The notes beneath the pieces are model-generated. The model did not search any database. It worked only from the letters and a program-made list of their open reading frames with translations, and had not been told where the DNA came from. Of a stretch of 64,000 nucleotides of DNA, positions 49,251-58,880 are shown one piece after another (within the stretch, counting starts at the first letter, position 1; each line of letters starts with the position of its first letter). The DNA comes from Saprospiraceae bacterium (GTDB taxonomy: Bacteria; Bacteroidota; Bacteroidia; Chitinophagales; Saprospiraceae). The stretch is taken from assembly GCA_016710625.1 (NCBI GenBank), contig JADJVK010000055.1, positions 61,032-125,031 of the forward strand. Direction: 5' to 3'. A program made the translations under genes and the position numbers.

Positions 49251-50429
49251 ATGAGTAAAGAAGTTTATATAGTATCCGCAGTTAGAACACCAATTGGAAG
49301 TTTTGGAGGCGTATTTGCTGATTTGTCTGCAACTAAATTGGGAGCAGCAGCTATTAAAGGAGCAATTGAAAAAGCTGGAATTGACCCTAATGAAGTGGAA
49401 GAAGTGATTATGGGGAATGTGGTTTCTGCCAACCTCGGTCAAGCTCCTGCTAGACAAGCAGCTAGATATGCTGGTTTACCCGATTCAGTAAATTGTACAA
49501 CTGTAAATAAAGTTTGTGCATCTGGAATGAAAGCAACAGCTTATGGTGCTCAAAGTATCATGTTGGGATATGCAGATGTGGTTGTAACGGGAGGAATGGA
49601 AAATATGTCTCAAATTCCGTTTTATGTTCCAAAAGCTAGATTTGGTTACAAATTTGGTGACGGAGCATTGGTGGATGGACTATCGAGAGATGGGTTAATG
49701 GATGTTTATGACCAGCAAGCTATGGGAATCTATGCAGATAAAACTGCTGAAAAATATGGAATTACTAGAGAAGCACAAGATGCATTTGCGATTAATTCCT
49801 ACCAAAAATCAGCTGCTAGTACAGAAAAAGGTTTGTTTGGCAATGAAATAATTGCTGTGGAAGTTGCAACTAGAAAAGGAAATGTATTAATTACAGAAGA
49901 TGAAGAATACAAAAATGTAAGTTTCGACAAAATCCCAACTTTACGTCCAGCATTTTCAAAAGATGGTACAGTAACAGCTGCAAATGCATCTACCATTAAT
50001 GATGGTGCTGCTGCTTTAGTTTTAGCTAGTGCAGAAGCTGTTAAAAGATTGAATCTGAAGCCTATAGCTAGAATCGTTTCATTTGGAGATGGTGAGCAAG
50101 CTCCAGCCTGGTTTACAACTGCGCCAACTATTGCAGCTCCAGTTGCTCTAAAAAGAGCAGGTATTGAAATGAAAGATATTTCATTTTTTGAAATAAATGA
50201 AGCATTTTCAGTAGTGCCAATGGCATTTGCCCAAGTATTGGATATTGACCCTAATTTGATGAACAGATTTGGAGGAGCAGTTTCATTAGGTCATCCATTG
50301 GGTTGCTCAGGAGCAAGAATTTTGACTACATTGAATAATGTATTACATACAGAAAATGGAAAATATGGCTTAGCTGCTATTTGTAATGGTGGCGGTGGAG
50401 CATCCGCAATGATAATTGAAAAATTGTAA
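49251..50429 (+). CDS. Acetyl-CoA C-acetyltransferase (thiolase)
   Basis: This 392-aa thiolase condenses two acetyl-CoA to acetoacetyl-CoA or runs the reverse thiolytic step. The acyl-accepting cysteine is C89 in VNKVCASGMKA, the catalytic histidine H348 is in GHPLGCSGARI, and the second cysteine C378 is in ICNGGGGASAM. The NEAF motif is present as EINEAFSV. The short (about 390 aa) biosynthetic type fits acetyl-CoA acetyltransferase (AtoB/PhaA-like) better than long-chain beta-oxidation thiolases, but specificity is not certain. It is monocistronic, with a -7 box upstream and a hairpin downstream. Confidence 0.94.
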   Translation: MSKEVYIVSAVRTPIGSFGGVFADLSATKLGAAAIKGAIEKAGIDPNEVEEVIMGNVVSANLGQAPARQAARYAGLPDSVNCTTVNKVCASGMKATAYGAQSIMLGYADVVVTGGMENMSQIPFYVPKARFGYKFGDGALVDGLSRDGLMDVYDQQAMGIYADKTAEKYGITREAQDAFAINSYQKSAASTEKGLFGNEIIAVEVATRKGNVLITEDEEYKNVSFDKIPTLRPAFSKDGTVTAANASTINDGAAALVLASAEAVKRLNLKPIARIVSFGDGEQAPAWFTTAPTIAAPVALKRAGIEMKDISFFEINEAFSVVPMAFAQVLDIDPNLMNRFGGAVSLGHPLGCSGARILTTLNNVLHTENGKYGLAAICNGGGGASAMIIEKL

Positions 50430-50434
50430 TTTTC

Positions 50435-50475
50435 GGTACCCACATAGGTTTTGATTTCAAACTTATGTGGGTACT
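50435..50475 (+). terminator. Inverted repeat after the thiolase gene
   Basis: Arms GTACCCACATA (50436-50446) and TATGTGGGTAC (50464-50474) form a perfect 11-bp stem with a 17-nt loop, 6 nt after the thiolase stop codon. No T run follows, so it is a weak or processing-type terminator. Confidence 0.65.
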
Positions 50476-50497
50476 TAAAGTATTGTAATTTAATGAG

Positions 50498-51385
50498 ATG
50501 AAGTTTACCAACTTAGCATTACAACTAAAATCTGAATTAGATGAATTAAGACCAATTTCAAGTGAATTGGAGTTGAAAATAATGCAACAGTTCAGATTAG
50601 ACTGGAATTTCCATTCCAATCATATTGAAGGAAATACTTTAACATTTGGGGAAACCAAGGCATTGATATTATTTAATATTACTGCTCAAGGGAAACCACT
50701 CAAAGATCACTTAGAAATAACTGGGCATAATCAAGTATTAAAAACAATAGAAGATTTAGTTAAAACTGATTATCCTTTAACTGAAAATTTCATAAGAGAA
50801 CTACATACTATTCTTTTAAAATCCTCCTATGAGGTGGATGCAATAACTCCAGATGGACAACCATCAAAGAAAAAAATTGAAATAGGTCGTTATAAAACAA
50901 CACCAAATCATGTAATTACAAAAACTGGTGAGATTTTCAGATTTGCTTCACCTGAAGAAACACCAGCCAAAATGCATGATTTGCTAGATTGGTATAGCAA
51001 AAAACTAATCACACCAGATTTGAATCCAATATTTTTAGCAGCAGAATTTCATTATAGTTTTATACGAATACATCCATTTGATGATGGTAATGGAAGAATT
51101 GCAAGAATTTTAATGAATTTTATTTTGATGAAATATGGATTTCCTCCTGTTATTATCAGAACAGAATATAAAATAAACTATTTTTCTGCTTTACAGCAAG
51201 TAGATTCCGATACCTCTAAAATTGAAATTTTCATAGAATATATAGCAGAAAATCTAGTAAAATCATTAGAATTAATGATTAATGGTGCAAAAGGAAATAT
51301 CATTGAAGAACAAGATACAATTAATAAAGAAATTCTAATTTTAGAAGAAAAACTTAAAGCTTTAAAATCAAAAAACATTAATTAA
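50498..51385 (+). CDS. Fic-domain protein (class II-like, auto-inhibited)
   Basis: This 295-aa Fic protein probably transfers AMP from ATP to a protein hydroxyl. The Fic core motif is complete, HPFDDGNGRIAR at 192-203, including the catalytic histidine and the second arginine. The N-terminal helix contains SNHIEGN (40-46), the inhibitory (S/T)xxxE(G/N) motif, so this is a class II Fic whose own glutamate blocks ATP binding rather than a class I toxin with a separate antitoxin. No antitoxin gene is adjacent. The target is unknown. The ATG is 69 nt after the thiolase stop codon, and 15 nt separate its end from the next gene. Confidence 0.92.
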   Translation: MKFTNLALQLKSELDELRPISSELELKIMQQFRLDWNFHSNHIEGNTLTFGETKALILFNITAQGKPLKDHLEITGHNQVLKTIEDLVKTDYPLTENFIRELHTILLKSSYEVDAITPDGQPSKKKIEIGRYKTTPNHVITKTGEIFRFASPEETPAKMHDLLDWYSKKLITPDLNPIFLAAEFHYSFIRIHPFDDGNGRIARILMNFILMKYGFPPVIIRTEYKINYFSALQQVDSDTSKIEIFIEYIAENLVKSLELMINGAKGNIIEEQDTINKEILILEEKLKALKSKNIN

Positions 51386-51400
51386 ATTTTAAAATAAATT

Positions 51401-51862
51401 ATGATGAGAATAATCTTGTTTTTAATACTTAATATTTCCCTATTTACTACTCTGAATGCTCAAAATGAGAAGCCAAATTATAATGCTGCACTTGCAGATA
51501 GTCTCGGAGCAGATGAGTATGGTATGAAACATTATTTTTTGATTATTTTAAAAACAGGAACTGCAAAAATAGAGGATAAAACAATTGTAAATCAATTATT
51601 TAAAGGACATTTGGAAAATATTGGAAAATTAGCAAAAGAAGGAAAATTGGTAGTGGCTGGTCCGATAGAAAAAAATATAAACCAGTATCGAGGCATATTT
51701 ATTTTCAATGTAAAAACGAAAGAAGAGGCTGAAGAAATATTGCAAACAGATCCAGCCATAAAGGAAAATTTGTTAGCAGCCGATATTTATAAATGGTATG
51801 GCTCAGCTGCATTACCTTTGTATCTGCAACATCATGAAACCTTACAAAAAACCAAAATGTAA
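51401..51862 (+). CDS. Secreted YciI-like protein
   Basis: This 153-aa protein has a signal peptide (MMRIILFLILNISLFTTLNAQ) and a YciI-type ferredoxin-like alpha/beta domain: HYFLIILKTGTA at the first strand, HLENIGKLAKEGKLVVAGP and the closing segment EEAEEILQTDPAIKENLL. Cytoplasmic YciI proteins have a His-Asp pair of unknown or dehydrochlorinase-related activity. Exported versions are common in Bacteroidota and uncharacterised. It follows the Fic gene by 15 nt and is followed by the methyltransferase gene after 15 nt, so the three are probably co-transcribed. Confidence 0.85.
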   Translation: MMRIILFLILNISLFTTLNAQNEKPNYNAALADSLGADEYGMKHYFLIILKTGTAKIEDKTIVNQLFKGHLENIGKLAKEGKLVVAGPIEKNINQYRGIFIFNVKTKEEAEEILQTDPAIKENLLAADIYKWYGSAALPLYLQHHETLQKTKM

Positions 51863-51877
51863 CTCAAAAGTCCGATT

Positions 51878-52612
51878 ATGTATTCTGCATTGAAAAGCAT
51901 CATAAAGTCATTCCTTCCCTCTAAGTTTTTATTCAAAATAGAACCCATTGTTCGCTATTTTCACTCTTATCTCTATATGGGTTTTAAATACGAATGCAAT
52001 ATTTGCAATTTTGAAATGAGTCGTTTTATTGAGGATGGAGATCATCAGATTTGTGCCAGTTGTGGGAGTATCGGTAGAGTTCGCAGACTTTGGGAAGTGG
52101 TTCAAGATGAGTTTTCTAATTATAATCAACTGAAAATTCTCGACTTTTCACCATCAAGATGCTTTTACAGAAAATTACATAATTCTAATTCTCAATATTT
52201 TAGCTCCGACTTATCAGGTGATTTTATTGCAGATTATCAATATGATATAACAAAAATTGATCAAGCTAATGATACTTTCGATTTAATATTTTGCTACCAC
52301 ATTTTAGAACATATCGAAAAGGATACTTTAGCTATTCAAGAATTATTTCGAATATTAAAACAGAAAGGGACTTGCTTAATTCAAACGCCTTTTAAAACTG
52401 GAGCAATCTATGAAAACTCAAATATCACAACTCCTGAAGGTCGGCTTGAGCATTTTGGACAAGCAGATCATGTTAGGATTTACTCGGTTGAAGGGCTAAA
52501 ACAAAGGCTTGAAGCAGTTGGGTTTACAGTAGAAATAAAAACTTACGTAGCTTCTGAAAACAATAAAAATGGTTTCAATACAAATGAAACCATTTTATTC
52601 TGCACCAAATAA
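51878..52612 (+). CDS. SAM-dependent methyltransferase with N-terminal zinc ribbon
   Basis: This 244-aa class I methyltransferase has a four-cysteine zinc-ribbon-like module near the N-terminus (C40, C43, C59, C62: CNIC and CASC) followed by a Methyltransf_11-type domain. Motif I is degenerate (KILDFSPSRCF). The acidic motif and post-motif are clear in FDLIFCYHILEHIEKDTLA and LKQKGTCLIQTPF. Such zinc-ribbon methyltransferases often sit in surface-glycan or secondary pathways, but no such cluster is here. The substrate is unknown. It is convergent with the following lipoprotein gene, with only 2 nt between stop codons. Confidence 0.82.
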   Translation: MYSALKSIIKSFLPSKFLFKIEPIVRYFHSYLYMGFKYECNICNFEMSRFIEDGDHQICASCGSIGRVRRLWEVVQDEFSNYNQLKILDFSPSRCFYRKLHNSNSQYFSSDLSGDFIADYQYDITKIDQANDTFDLIFCYHILEHIEKDTLAIQELFRILKQKGTCLIQTPFKTGAIYENSNITTPEGRLEHFGQADHVRIYSVEGLKQRLEAVGFTVEIKTYVASENNKNGFNTNETILFCTK

Positions 52613-52614
52613 AT

Positions 52615-52977
52615 TTAATCTTTTAGCTCTCCTACCACAAATCTGGATGCTTTTCCAGGTCGATTATCTATGATAAACCCATAAGGCTGGTTTTGTACAA
52701 AAAAAGTAGTCCCAACTCCAATTTTTCCATTATAAGTTACTGAAAAAGAAAGGAAATTGAGTTTTTCTCCATCATATTTTACATCATTATAATCAATTAC
52801 AATTTTGTTTGCCGCTAAATCCGTTTTTAATTTATCCAATACTTCCTTTGACATCAATTTTTCAAAATGTACTTCTACATAATTAGGCTCAATTTTAATA
52901 TAAGGTTGTTTGTACATTGATTGACAGCTGACTAATAGTAAAACAGCGATTGCAACGAAAAAATAGTTTAATTTCAT
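52615..52977 (-). CDS. Small lipoprotein, unknown function
   Basis: This 120-aa protein has a lipoprotein signal (MKLNYFFVAIAVLLLVSC, lipidated cysteine C18) and a mature part of alternating beta-strands (YIKIEPNYVEVHFEKLMS, KLNFLSFSVTYNGKIG). I do not recognise the family. It is a single-gene unit, divergent from the sortilin-type gene and abutting the convergent methyltransferase gene. Confidence 0.75.
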   Translation of the reverse strand: MKLNYFFVAIAVLLLVSCQSMYKQPYIKIEPNYVEVHFEKLMSKEVLDKLKTDLAANKIVIDYNDVKYDGEKLNFLSFSVTYNGKIGVGTTFFVQNQPYGFIIDNRPGKASRFVVGELKD

Positions 52978-53075
52978 GATACTTAAAATTGATCAATTAA
53001 ATTCCTACAATATCCAATAATTATTTAAAAAATTATTCAGTTGACTTATATTTATGAAAATTTTAACGGCTCATT

Positions 53076-56007
53076 ATGAAATCTTATATATTTTCAGCAA
53101 AATCCATTTTAAAAATTTCGCTGTTTTTACTTTTTTCACTGATATTTTTTCAATCAGATATTCAGGCTCAAACTATTCCTTCAAAATATTACGATTGTTT
53201 GAAATGGAGAATGATTGGACCACATAGAGGTGGAAGAACGGTGGGTGCAGTTGGAATTCCAACTCAACCGAATGTTTTTTATATGGGTGTAAATAATGGT
53301 GGCGTCTGGAAAACAACAGATTATGGTAGAACTTGGACACCAATTTTTGATGATCAACCCACTGGCTCCATTGGGGATGTTGTTGTGTCTCCATCTGATC
53401 CAAATATTTTATATGTAGGCAGTGGTGAAGGATTACTCAGACCTGATTTGTCAGTTGGTGATGGCGTTTACAAATCTACGGATGCAGGAAAAACTTGGAA
53501 AAATATTGGATTAAAAGATGGCTTTCAAATAGGTGGAATGGCAATCGACCAAAAAGATCCGAATCGACTTTTTGTTGCAGTTTTGGGTCATCCTTATGGT
53601 GCAAATAAAGAAAGAGGCGTTTTCAGAACTTTGGATGGTGGAAATACTTGGGAAAAAGTATTGTATTTTGATGAAAATACTGGTGCAATTCAGGTTACTA
53701 TTGACCCAAACAATTCAAATATTGTTTATGCTGATATGTGGGCAGGCAGATTAGGTCCTTGGGAAAACTCAGCTTGGAATGGCTCCAAAAGTGGGCTTTT
53801 CAAATCAATTGATGGTGGAAAAACTTGGAAACAATTGACTAAAGGATTACCAACCACAAGTGAAGGGTTGCAAAGAATTGGTTTTTGTGTTGCCCCAAGT
53901 AATTCAAATAGGTTATTTGCAACTGTAGAATCCAGAAATAAAGCTGGTATTTATAGAAGTGATGATAGCGGAGAAAGCTGGGTTTTGATGGATAGCGACT
54001 CTAGACTTTGGAGTCGAGGCAAAGATTTAACAGAAATAAAAGTTGATCCGAAAAATGAAAATATCGTTTATTGTGCAAATGTAGTTGTTTGGAAAAGTGT
54101 GGATGGCGGAAAAACATGGAGCGGATTTAGAGGTGCTCCAGGTGGTGATGATTATCATCGAATCTGGATAAATCCAATAGATCCTAAGATTATGATTTTA
54201 GCCAGTGACCAAGGTGCTATAATCACTGTAAATGGTGGCGAAACATTTTCTAGCTGGTACAATCAACCTACTGCTCAATTTTATCATGTAAGTGCAGATA
54301 ATGACTTCCCATACAATGTATATAGCGGGCAGCAAGAAAGTGGGTCAGTTTGTATCTCTTCGAGAGGGAATGAAGGACATATCAATTTTAGAAATTGGCG
54401 ACCAGTGGGTGCAGAAGAATATGGTTATGTTTTGGCTGGCCCTAAAAACCCAAATATTGTTTATGGGGAAAAATATCTAAACACGACAAATTAACTGGTC
54501 AAACACAAAATATCTCTCCAGCTATCAATCGTTCTGAAAACATTCGTTTTTTAAGAACTGCTCCTATTGCTTTTAGCCCAATAGATAGTACAACTTTATA
54601 TTTTGCTGGAAATGTGCTTTACAAAACCATAGATGGTGGCAATAGTTGGGAAAAAATCAGTCCTGACTTGACCAATATGCACGACGATTTACCTGCCTCT
54701 ATTGGGATATATTTAGAGGAAGAGCATTCAAAAAACGTAAGGATCAAGGCGTAATTTACACAATTGCCCCTTCTTATATTGATAAAAATACGATTTGGGT
54801 AGGGACAGATGATGGATTCATACAAAAAACAAATGATGGTGGAAAAACTTGGCAAAATGTAACACCTCCACAACTTTCTAGCTGGCAAAAAGTCTCATTA
54901 ATGGATGCGAGCCATACAGATGTCAATACAGCTTATGCTGCAATAAATTGTATTCGTTTGGATGATATGAAACCACATATATATAAGACAACCGATCGGG
55001 GAAAAACATGGAAGGAAATCGTAAATGGACTTCCCAATCAACCGATTAATGTTGTGAAAGAAGATCCGTATAGAAAAGGGTTATTATTTGCAGGAAGTGA
55101 AACAAATGTTAGTTTTTCTTTGGATGATGGCGAAAATTGGCAATCATTAAGAAGCAATATGCCAGCAACTTCTATCCGTGATTTGGTGATAAAAGATAAT
55201 GATTTGGTAGTAGGTACTCATGGTAGAAGTTTTTGGATTTTAGATAATATTTCACCACTAAGACAAATGAAAGACAAACAAGATTTTGCTAAAAATTTCT
55301 TATTTGACCCTGCAATGGCTTATCGAGTAAGGTGGGATATGTACACGGATACTCCTTTGCCACAAGAAGAGCCAGCAGGAGAAAATCCTCCAGATGGTGC
55401 AATGATTGACTATTATTTAGAGCAAGATGCAAAGTTTGTTCAGATAGAAATATTGGATGCTTCATCAAAAGTTATTAGAACTTATAGTAGTAACGATACT
55501 TTATACACAATTCCAAAGATAAATATTCCCAATTATTGGATTCGTCCACAAACGATTTTATCAGCACAAAAAGGTTGTCATAGATTCCTTTGGGATATTC
55601 ATTATCAACCAGTTAGTCTTCCACCATCCTACCCTATTGCTGCAATTTACAACAATACGGCTCCTGAGTTTACGGCTCCTTGGGTGATGCCTGGAAACTA
55701 TAAGATAAGGTTAACCACTGATAACAAAGTATTTCAAAAAAGTATTGAGATAAAGATGGATCCAAGAGTGAAAACATCACTTGCTGATTTGAAATTGCAA
55801 CATGATTTAAGTATGATTTGTTATCAAAACCTAATAAAATGTAATGAAATAGTGAGGAAAAATCCAAAAGAAATTTTAGTAAAAAATTACCTTGATAAGT
55901 TTAAATCTTTACTATCAACTTTGCAAAATAGCGATATGAAACCAACTGTTGTGATGATAAACGAAGTTCAAGAATTGGACAAAAAATTTAAATCAGAAGG
56001 TTATTAA
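53076..56007 (+). pseudogene. Frameshifted VPS10/sortilin-type BNR propeller protein
   Basis: One gene is in three frames. Frame 1 (53076-54494) has a signal peptide (to about QAQ) and Asp-box repeats (WRMIGPHRGGRTVGAVG, VWKTTDYGRTWTPIF, KSTDAGKTWKNIG). The bridge (about 54474-54750) reads ISKHDKLTGQTQNISPA and YKTIDGGNSWEKISPDL. The last frame (54901-56007, readable from about 54745) begins DQGVIYTIAPSYID and continues with HGRSFWILDNISPLRQ. Adding one A to the A5 run at 54469-54473 and one to the A6 run at 54730-54735 restores a protein of about 975 aa. Bacteroidota homologues are exported multi-propeller proteins of unknown function. No T9SS domain is visible at the end. Confidence 0.85.
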
Positions 56008-56214
56008 ACAAAAATGGAGCGTACTACTCATTTTAAAAAAATTTGTAATACAGCTCCACTTAATAATGAAATCGAAATCATTTAAACGATTGAATCATTT
56101 CGATTAGTGCTCAATAGAAAAGTTTGTATTGTATAGACATTCAATTTGTGAAAAAGTCATTTAATACTCAGAAAATAAAAGAAAAAAATTGAATTGTCTT
56201 AAAGAATCTAGTAA

Positions 56215-56535
56215 TTATACTAGTCTAGGAGGCACACCTTTAATTTTTAGAAAAGGTGTCATGAGTATGCTTTTAGGTGTAAAATTAATGATTGATGGAA
56301 ATCTAAATACCAATATTTCGTAATTTATAAAACCATTTGGAGCATTAAAATCAAATGCAATTGTATCAAAATCATTTTGATTTCCTCCAAAATCGTCATC
56401 ATTCGAATCTGTATTATTTTCAGAATTAACAGATAATTCTGTATTGTCAATAGCAAAATTCAAAAAGTTGTTGAGCACTTTAAATTGTTGTACTGCAATT
56501 GCAATTATAAATAATATGGTCAGAATTTTATTCAA
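56215..56535 (-). CDS. Small hypothetical membrane or secreted protein
   Basis: This 106-aa open frame begins with a hydrophobic helix (MNKILTILFIIAIAVQQF) followed by an Asp/Asn-rich linker (NSENNTDSNDDDFGGNQND) and a hydrophobic C-terminal half. It matches nothing I know. The N-terminal signal or anchor and the absence of a competing frame support a real gene. The acidic linker might bind calcium, but this is speculation. Confidence 0.45.
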   Translation of the reverse strand: MNKILTILFIIAIAVQQFKVLNNFLNFAIDNTELSVNSENNTDSNDDDFGGNQNDFDTIAFDFNAPNGFINYEILVFRFPSIINFTPKSILMTPFLKIKGVPPRLV

Positions 56536-56647
56536 TTTACTAAATTGATTTTTTTTAAATTGAAAAATTTATACAAAACTAATATCTTTCTTTTATAAAG
56601 TCTTATTTTCATTTAAAATTAAGTTATTTATAATTAAATTTATTTTT

Positions 56648-57310
56648 ATGGCAAAATCCTTAGTTCAAAAATTATACATCAAAAATGATTATAAATTATT
56701 GACAATCAATGCTCCTAGTGATTTTAGCTCCTATTTTTCAGAATTTAATCTAAATTTGGAAATAGGTGATGGACTTAGAGATTTTGATCAAATTCATTGG
56801 TTTGTAGTTAATAAAACTGAATTTGAAACGAATTTAAATCAGGTGTTAACCTATTTAAAACCTGAAAAAATACTTTGGATTTATTACCCAAAAGGTAGTT
56901 CTAAAATGCAAACTGATTTGACAAGAGACAAAGGATGGGATTTGCTATTGAATCATCCAACGTCTTTAGCTTTTATTTCATTGATTTCTTTTAATGATAT
57001 TTGGTCCACTTTCGGATGTAGGCTACCTTCAGAGAAAGACCTTAAAAAAGCAAGTCAACCAAAAGAAAGAGCCATTTTCGATTATGTAGATCCTGTAGCA
57101 AAAACGGTTAAATTACCTGATGATTTAGCTGAAATATTACATCAAAACCCAAATGAATTCGCCTATTTTAACCAATTGGCTTTTACTCACAAAAAAGAAT
57201 ATATTGAATGGATAATTACTGCGAAGCAAACTGCGACTAGAGAAAATAGACTGAAAAGTATGCTTGAAAAGTTGCAAAGCAAAATGAAAAATCCAACTAG
57301 CAAAGTATAA
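56648..57310 (+). CDS. YdeI/OmpD-associated-like protein with DUF3052-like N-terminus
   Basis: This 220-aa soluble protein has two parts. The N-terminal 110 residues resemble DUF3052 (KILWIYYPKGSSKMQTDLTR). The C-terminal part has the YdeI/OmpD-associated (OmdA) helices: KLPDDLAEILHQNPNEFAYF, LAFTHKKEYIEWIITAKQ and ATRENRLKSMLEKL. YdeI-type proteins are linked to bacteriocin or peptide tolerance in some Gram-negatives, but the function is not established. It is monocistronic and ends convergently with the methyltransferase gene on the other strand. Confidence 0.78.
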   Translation: MAKSLVQKLYIKNDYKLLTINAPSDFSSYFSEFNLNLEIGDGLRDFDQIHWFVVNKTEFETNLNQVLTYLKPEKILWIYYPKGSSKMQTDLTRDKGWDLLLNHPTSLAFISLISFNDIWSTFGCRLPSEKDLKKASQPKERAIFDYVDPVAKTVKLPDDLAEILHQNPNEFAYFNQLAFTHKKEYIEWIITAKQTATRENRLKSMLEKLQSKMKNPTSKV

Positions 57311-57325
57311 GGTACTTCATTAAAA

Positions 57326-57358
57326 TAAAAAAAACCTGTCAGAACTTGATCAGACAGG
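57326..57358 (-). terminator. Intrinsic terminator for the minus-strand methyltransferase gene
   Basis: Arms CCTGTC (57335-57340) and GACAGG (57353-57358) are followed, in the minus-strand direction, by a run of eight T. It lies between the two convergent genes ending at 57310 and 57610. Confidence 0.7.
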
Positions 57359-57609
57359 ATTAATACAAAAAACAAACACTATTTAACAAACACTATTGTA
57401 TATTTATTTTCAATTGCAATTCTTTTATTTGCTATTGATAGTACAAAGATGGGGCTAAAAATAGGACTAGACAATTACGAAAATTATAAAATTATCTTTA
57501 TAAAAAATTCTAAAATATTTCATCACAACTTTATAAGTTGCTAATATTCAATAAATTACTATTTCTATTGACATCAATATAAGGAAATTTTGTGAGATGA
57601 CTTTTACAA

Positions 57610-58344
57610 TTATTTTCTAAATGATGCTAAAATAGATACACCAACTGGTAGTTTAATTCGATTTTTTAGAAAAGGATTTTCCAAAAAGAAGATAAAATGT
57701 AATAATTTATTGATAATTGGATTCGTTTCTAATTCACTATCCGTTTTGTTGGTCGTATTTTGGTTCTTTTTGAATAATGTGCTGATAATTCTAAATAAAG
57801 CTATTGGAAAAAATAACAAAAAATTGAAATAAGTACTATAAATCAATTTCGTTCTAAATAATTTCAAAAAATCTGATTTTGTATATCTTTTAAAATGATG
57901 GTTCACCACATCATGTTGGCTCCAAAGAAATTGAAATGCTGGCACCGTAACACAAACCACCCCACCCTTTCTGCACACTCTTTCCAATTCTGATGCTGCT
58001 ACATAATCTTCTGCCACATGCTCTATGACATCGAATGCACACACCAAATCATATTGATTATCCTCGAATGGAAGTTCTAAAATGGAGCCTTGTTGGATTG
58101 GAATTTTCACTGTTTCCTTCGTAAATTCGTAACATTCTTCATCAAATTCAATGGAATCCACGGTCCCAAACTGTTGTAACAATTCAGAAGTACGTCCAGT
58201 TGCTACGCCGACATTCAATATTTTCAAATCTTTTTTTCCTTCAAAAACACCATTTATATGGTTCATCAACATTTTGCCTCTTGCAACGAACCACCAATGT
58301 TCCCGCTCAATTTTGTAATACAGTTTGTAATAATTCCGATCCAT
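57610..58344 (-). CDS. Class I SAM-dependent methyltransferase
   Basis: This 244-aa methyltransferase has motif I KILNVGVATGRTSELL, an acidic motif near VDSIEFDEECYE, and the post-motif FDVIEHVAEDYVAASEL and RKGGVVCVTVPAF. The N-terminus REHWWFVARGKM and the later WSQHDVVNHHFKRYTKSDF pattern are typical of Methyltransf_11/23 enzymes in cell-envelope or polysaccharide contexts. Near the C-terminus a hydrophobic stretch (YFNFLLFFPIALFRIIS) suggests membrane association. The substrate is unknown. Confidence 0.85.
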   Translation of the reverse strand: MDRNYYKLYYKIEREHWWFVARGKMLMNHINGVFEGKKDLKILNVGVATGRTSELLQQFGTVDSIEFDEECYEFTKETVKIPIQQGSILELPFEDNQYDLVCAFDVIEHVAEDYVAASELERVCRKGGVVCVTVPAFQFLWSQHDVVNHHFKRYTKSDFLKLFRTKLIYSTYFNFLLFFPIALFRIISTLFKKNQNTTNKTDSELETNPIINKLLHFIFFLENPFLKNRIKLPVGVSILASFRK

Positions 58345-58379
58345 TCAAAATAGTACGAAAATGAAAATTTTTTGTTTAC

Positions 58380-58409
58380 AAAAAAAGCCGCCATACTTCT
58401 ATGGCAGCT
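58380..58409 (-). terminator. Intrinsic terminator (minus strand)
   Basis: Arms AGCCGCCATA (58386-58395) and TATGGCAGCT (58400-58409) pair with one mismatch around a 4-nt loop and are followed on the minus strand by seven or more T. It ends the transcript of the HTH-protein and glucosaminidase genes upstream on this strand, just before the start of the methyltransferase gene. Confidence 0.75.
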
Positions 58410-58543
58410 TCATACATCCAGCTTACTTGGCTTTCTGTAATTGTAACAACTAGCTTATTAACTCACTTTAAATCAATTTGCCAATTTGGTATTGTCAAAA
58501 TAATAATTGATTTGGACAAATATTTATTAGATTAAATAATAGC

Positions 58544-58840
58544 CTAATATATAACAAATTCAGTATCTAGCTTCGCCTCCATTTCTGCCAACAAATCTCT
58601 GGTAGGTGTCGCTTTATTGTTTTCAATACTTTTCAGTTGATCGATACTCAATCCGATGGTGGAAGCCAGTGTTTCTGGGGTCATATTTTTAGACTTACGA
58701 CCTTTTTGGATCTGTTCGCCTAGACTTGGAATTTGGTTGTTCACTGGCTCATGAAAAGCGAAGTATTTTATCTCATCGCTGTATTTTAGTGCAAGAATCA
58801 GGGTTATGATAATTATGAAAATATATTTTATTGCATTCAT
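58544..58840 (-). CDS. Membrane-anchored XRE-type HTH protein
   Basis: This 98-aa protein has an N-terminal membrane helix (MNAIKYIFIIIITLILALKY) followed by an HTH_3/XRE domain (about 42-92: GEQIQKGRKSKNMTPETLA and IGLSIDQLKSIENNKATP). XRE proteins are usually soluble, so the membrane tether is unusual. Depending on topology the HTH could face the cytoplasm at the membrane, or be exported and no longer bind DNA. It lies 40 nt after the glucosaminidase gene on the same strand and is probably co-transcribed with it. Confidence 0.75.
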   Translation of the reverse strand: MNAIKYIFIIIITLILALKYSDEIKYFAFHEPVNNQIPSLGEQIQKGRKSKNMTPETLASTIGLSIDQLKSIENNKATPTRDLLAEMEAKLDTEFVIY

Positions 58841-58880
58841 GATTTTGCTAATTTTTAAAATTGGTTAAATATGGTTTCGA

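Noticed and set aside
50498..51385. Fic gene as a toxin-antitoxin pair
   Set aside because: The inhibitory motif is inside the same protein and no small antitoxin-like frame lies next to it.
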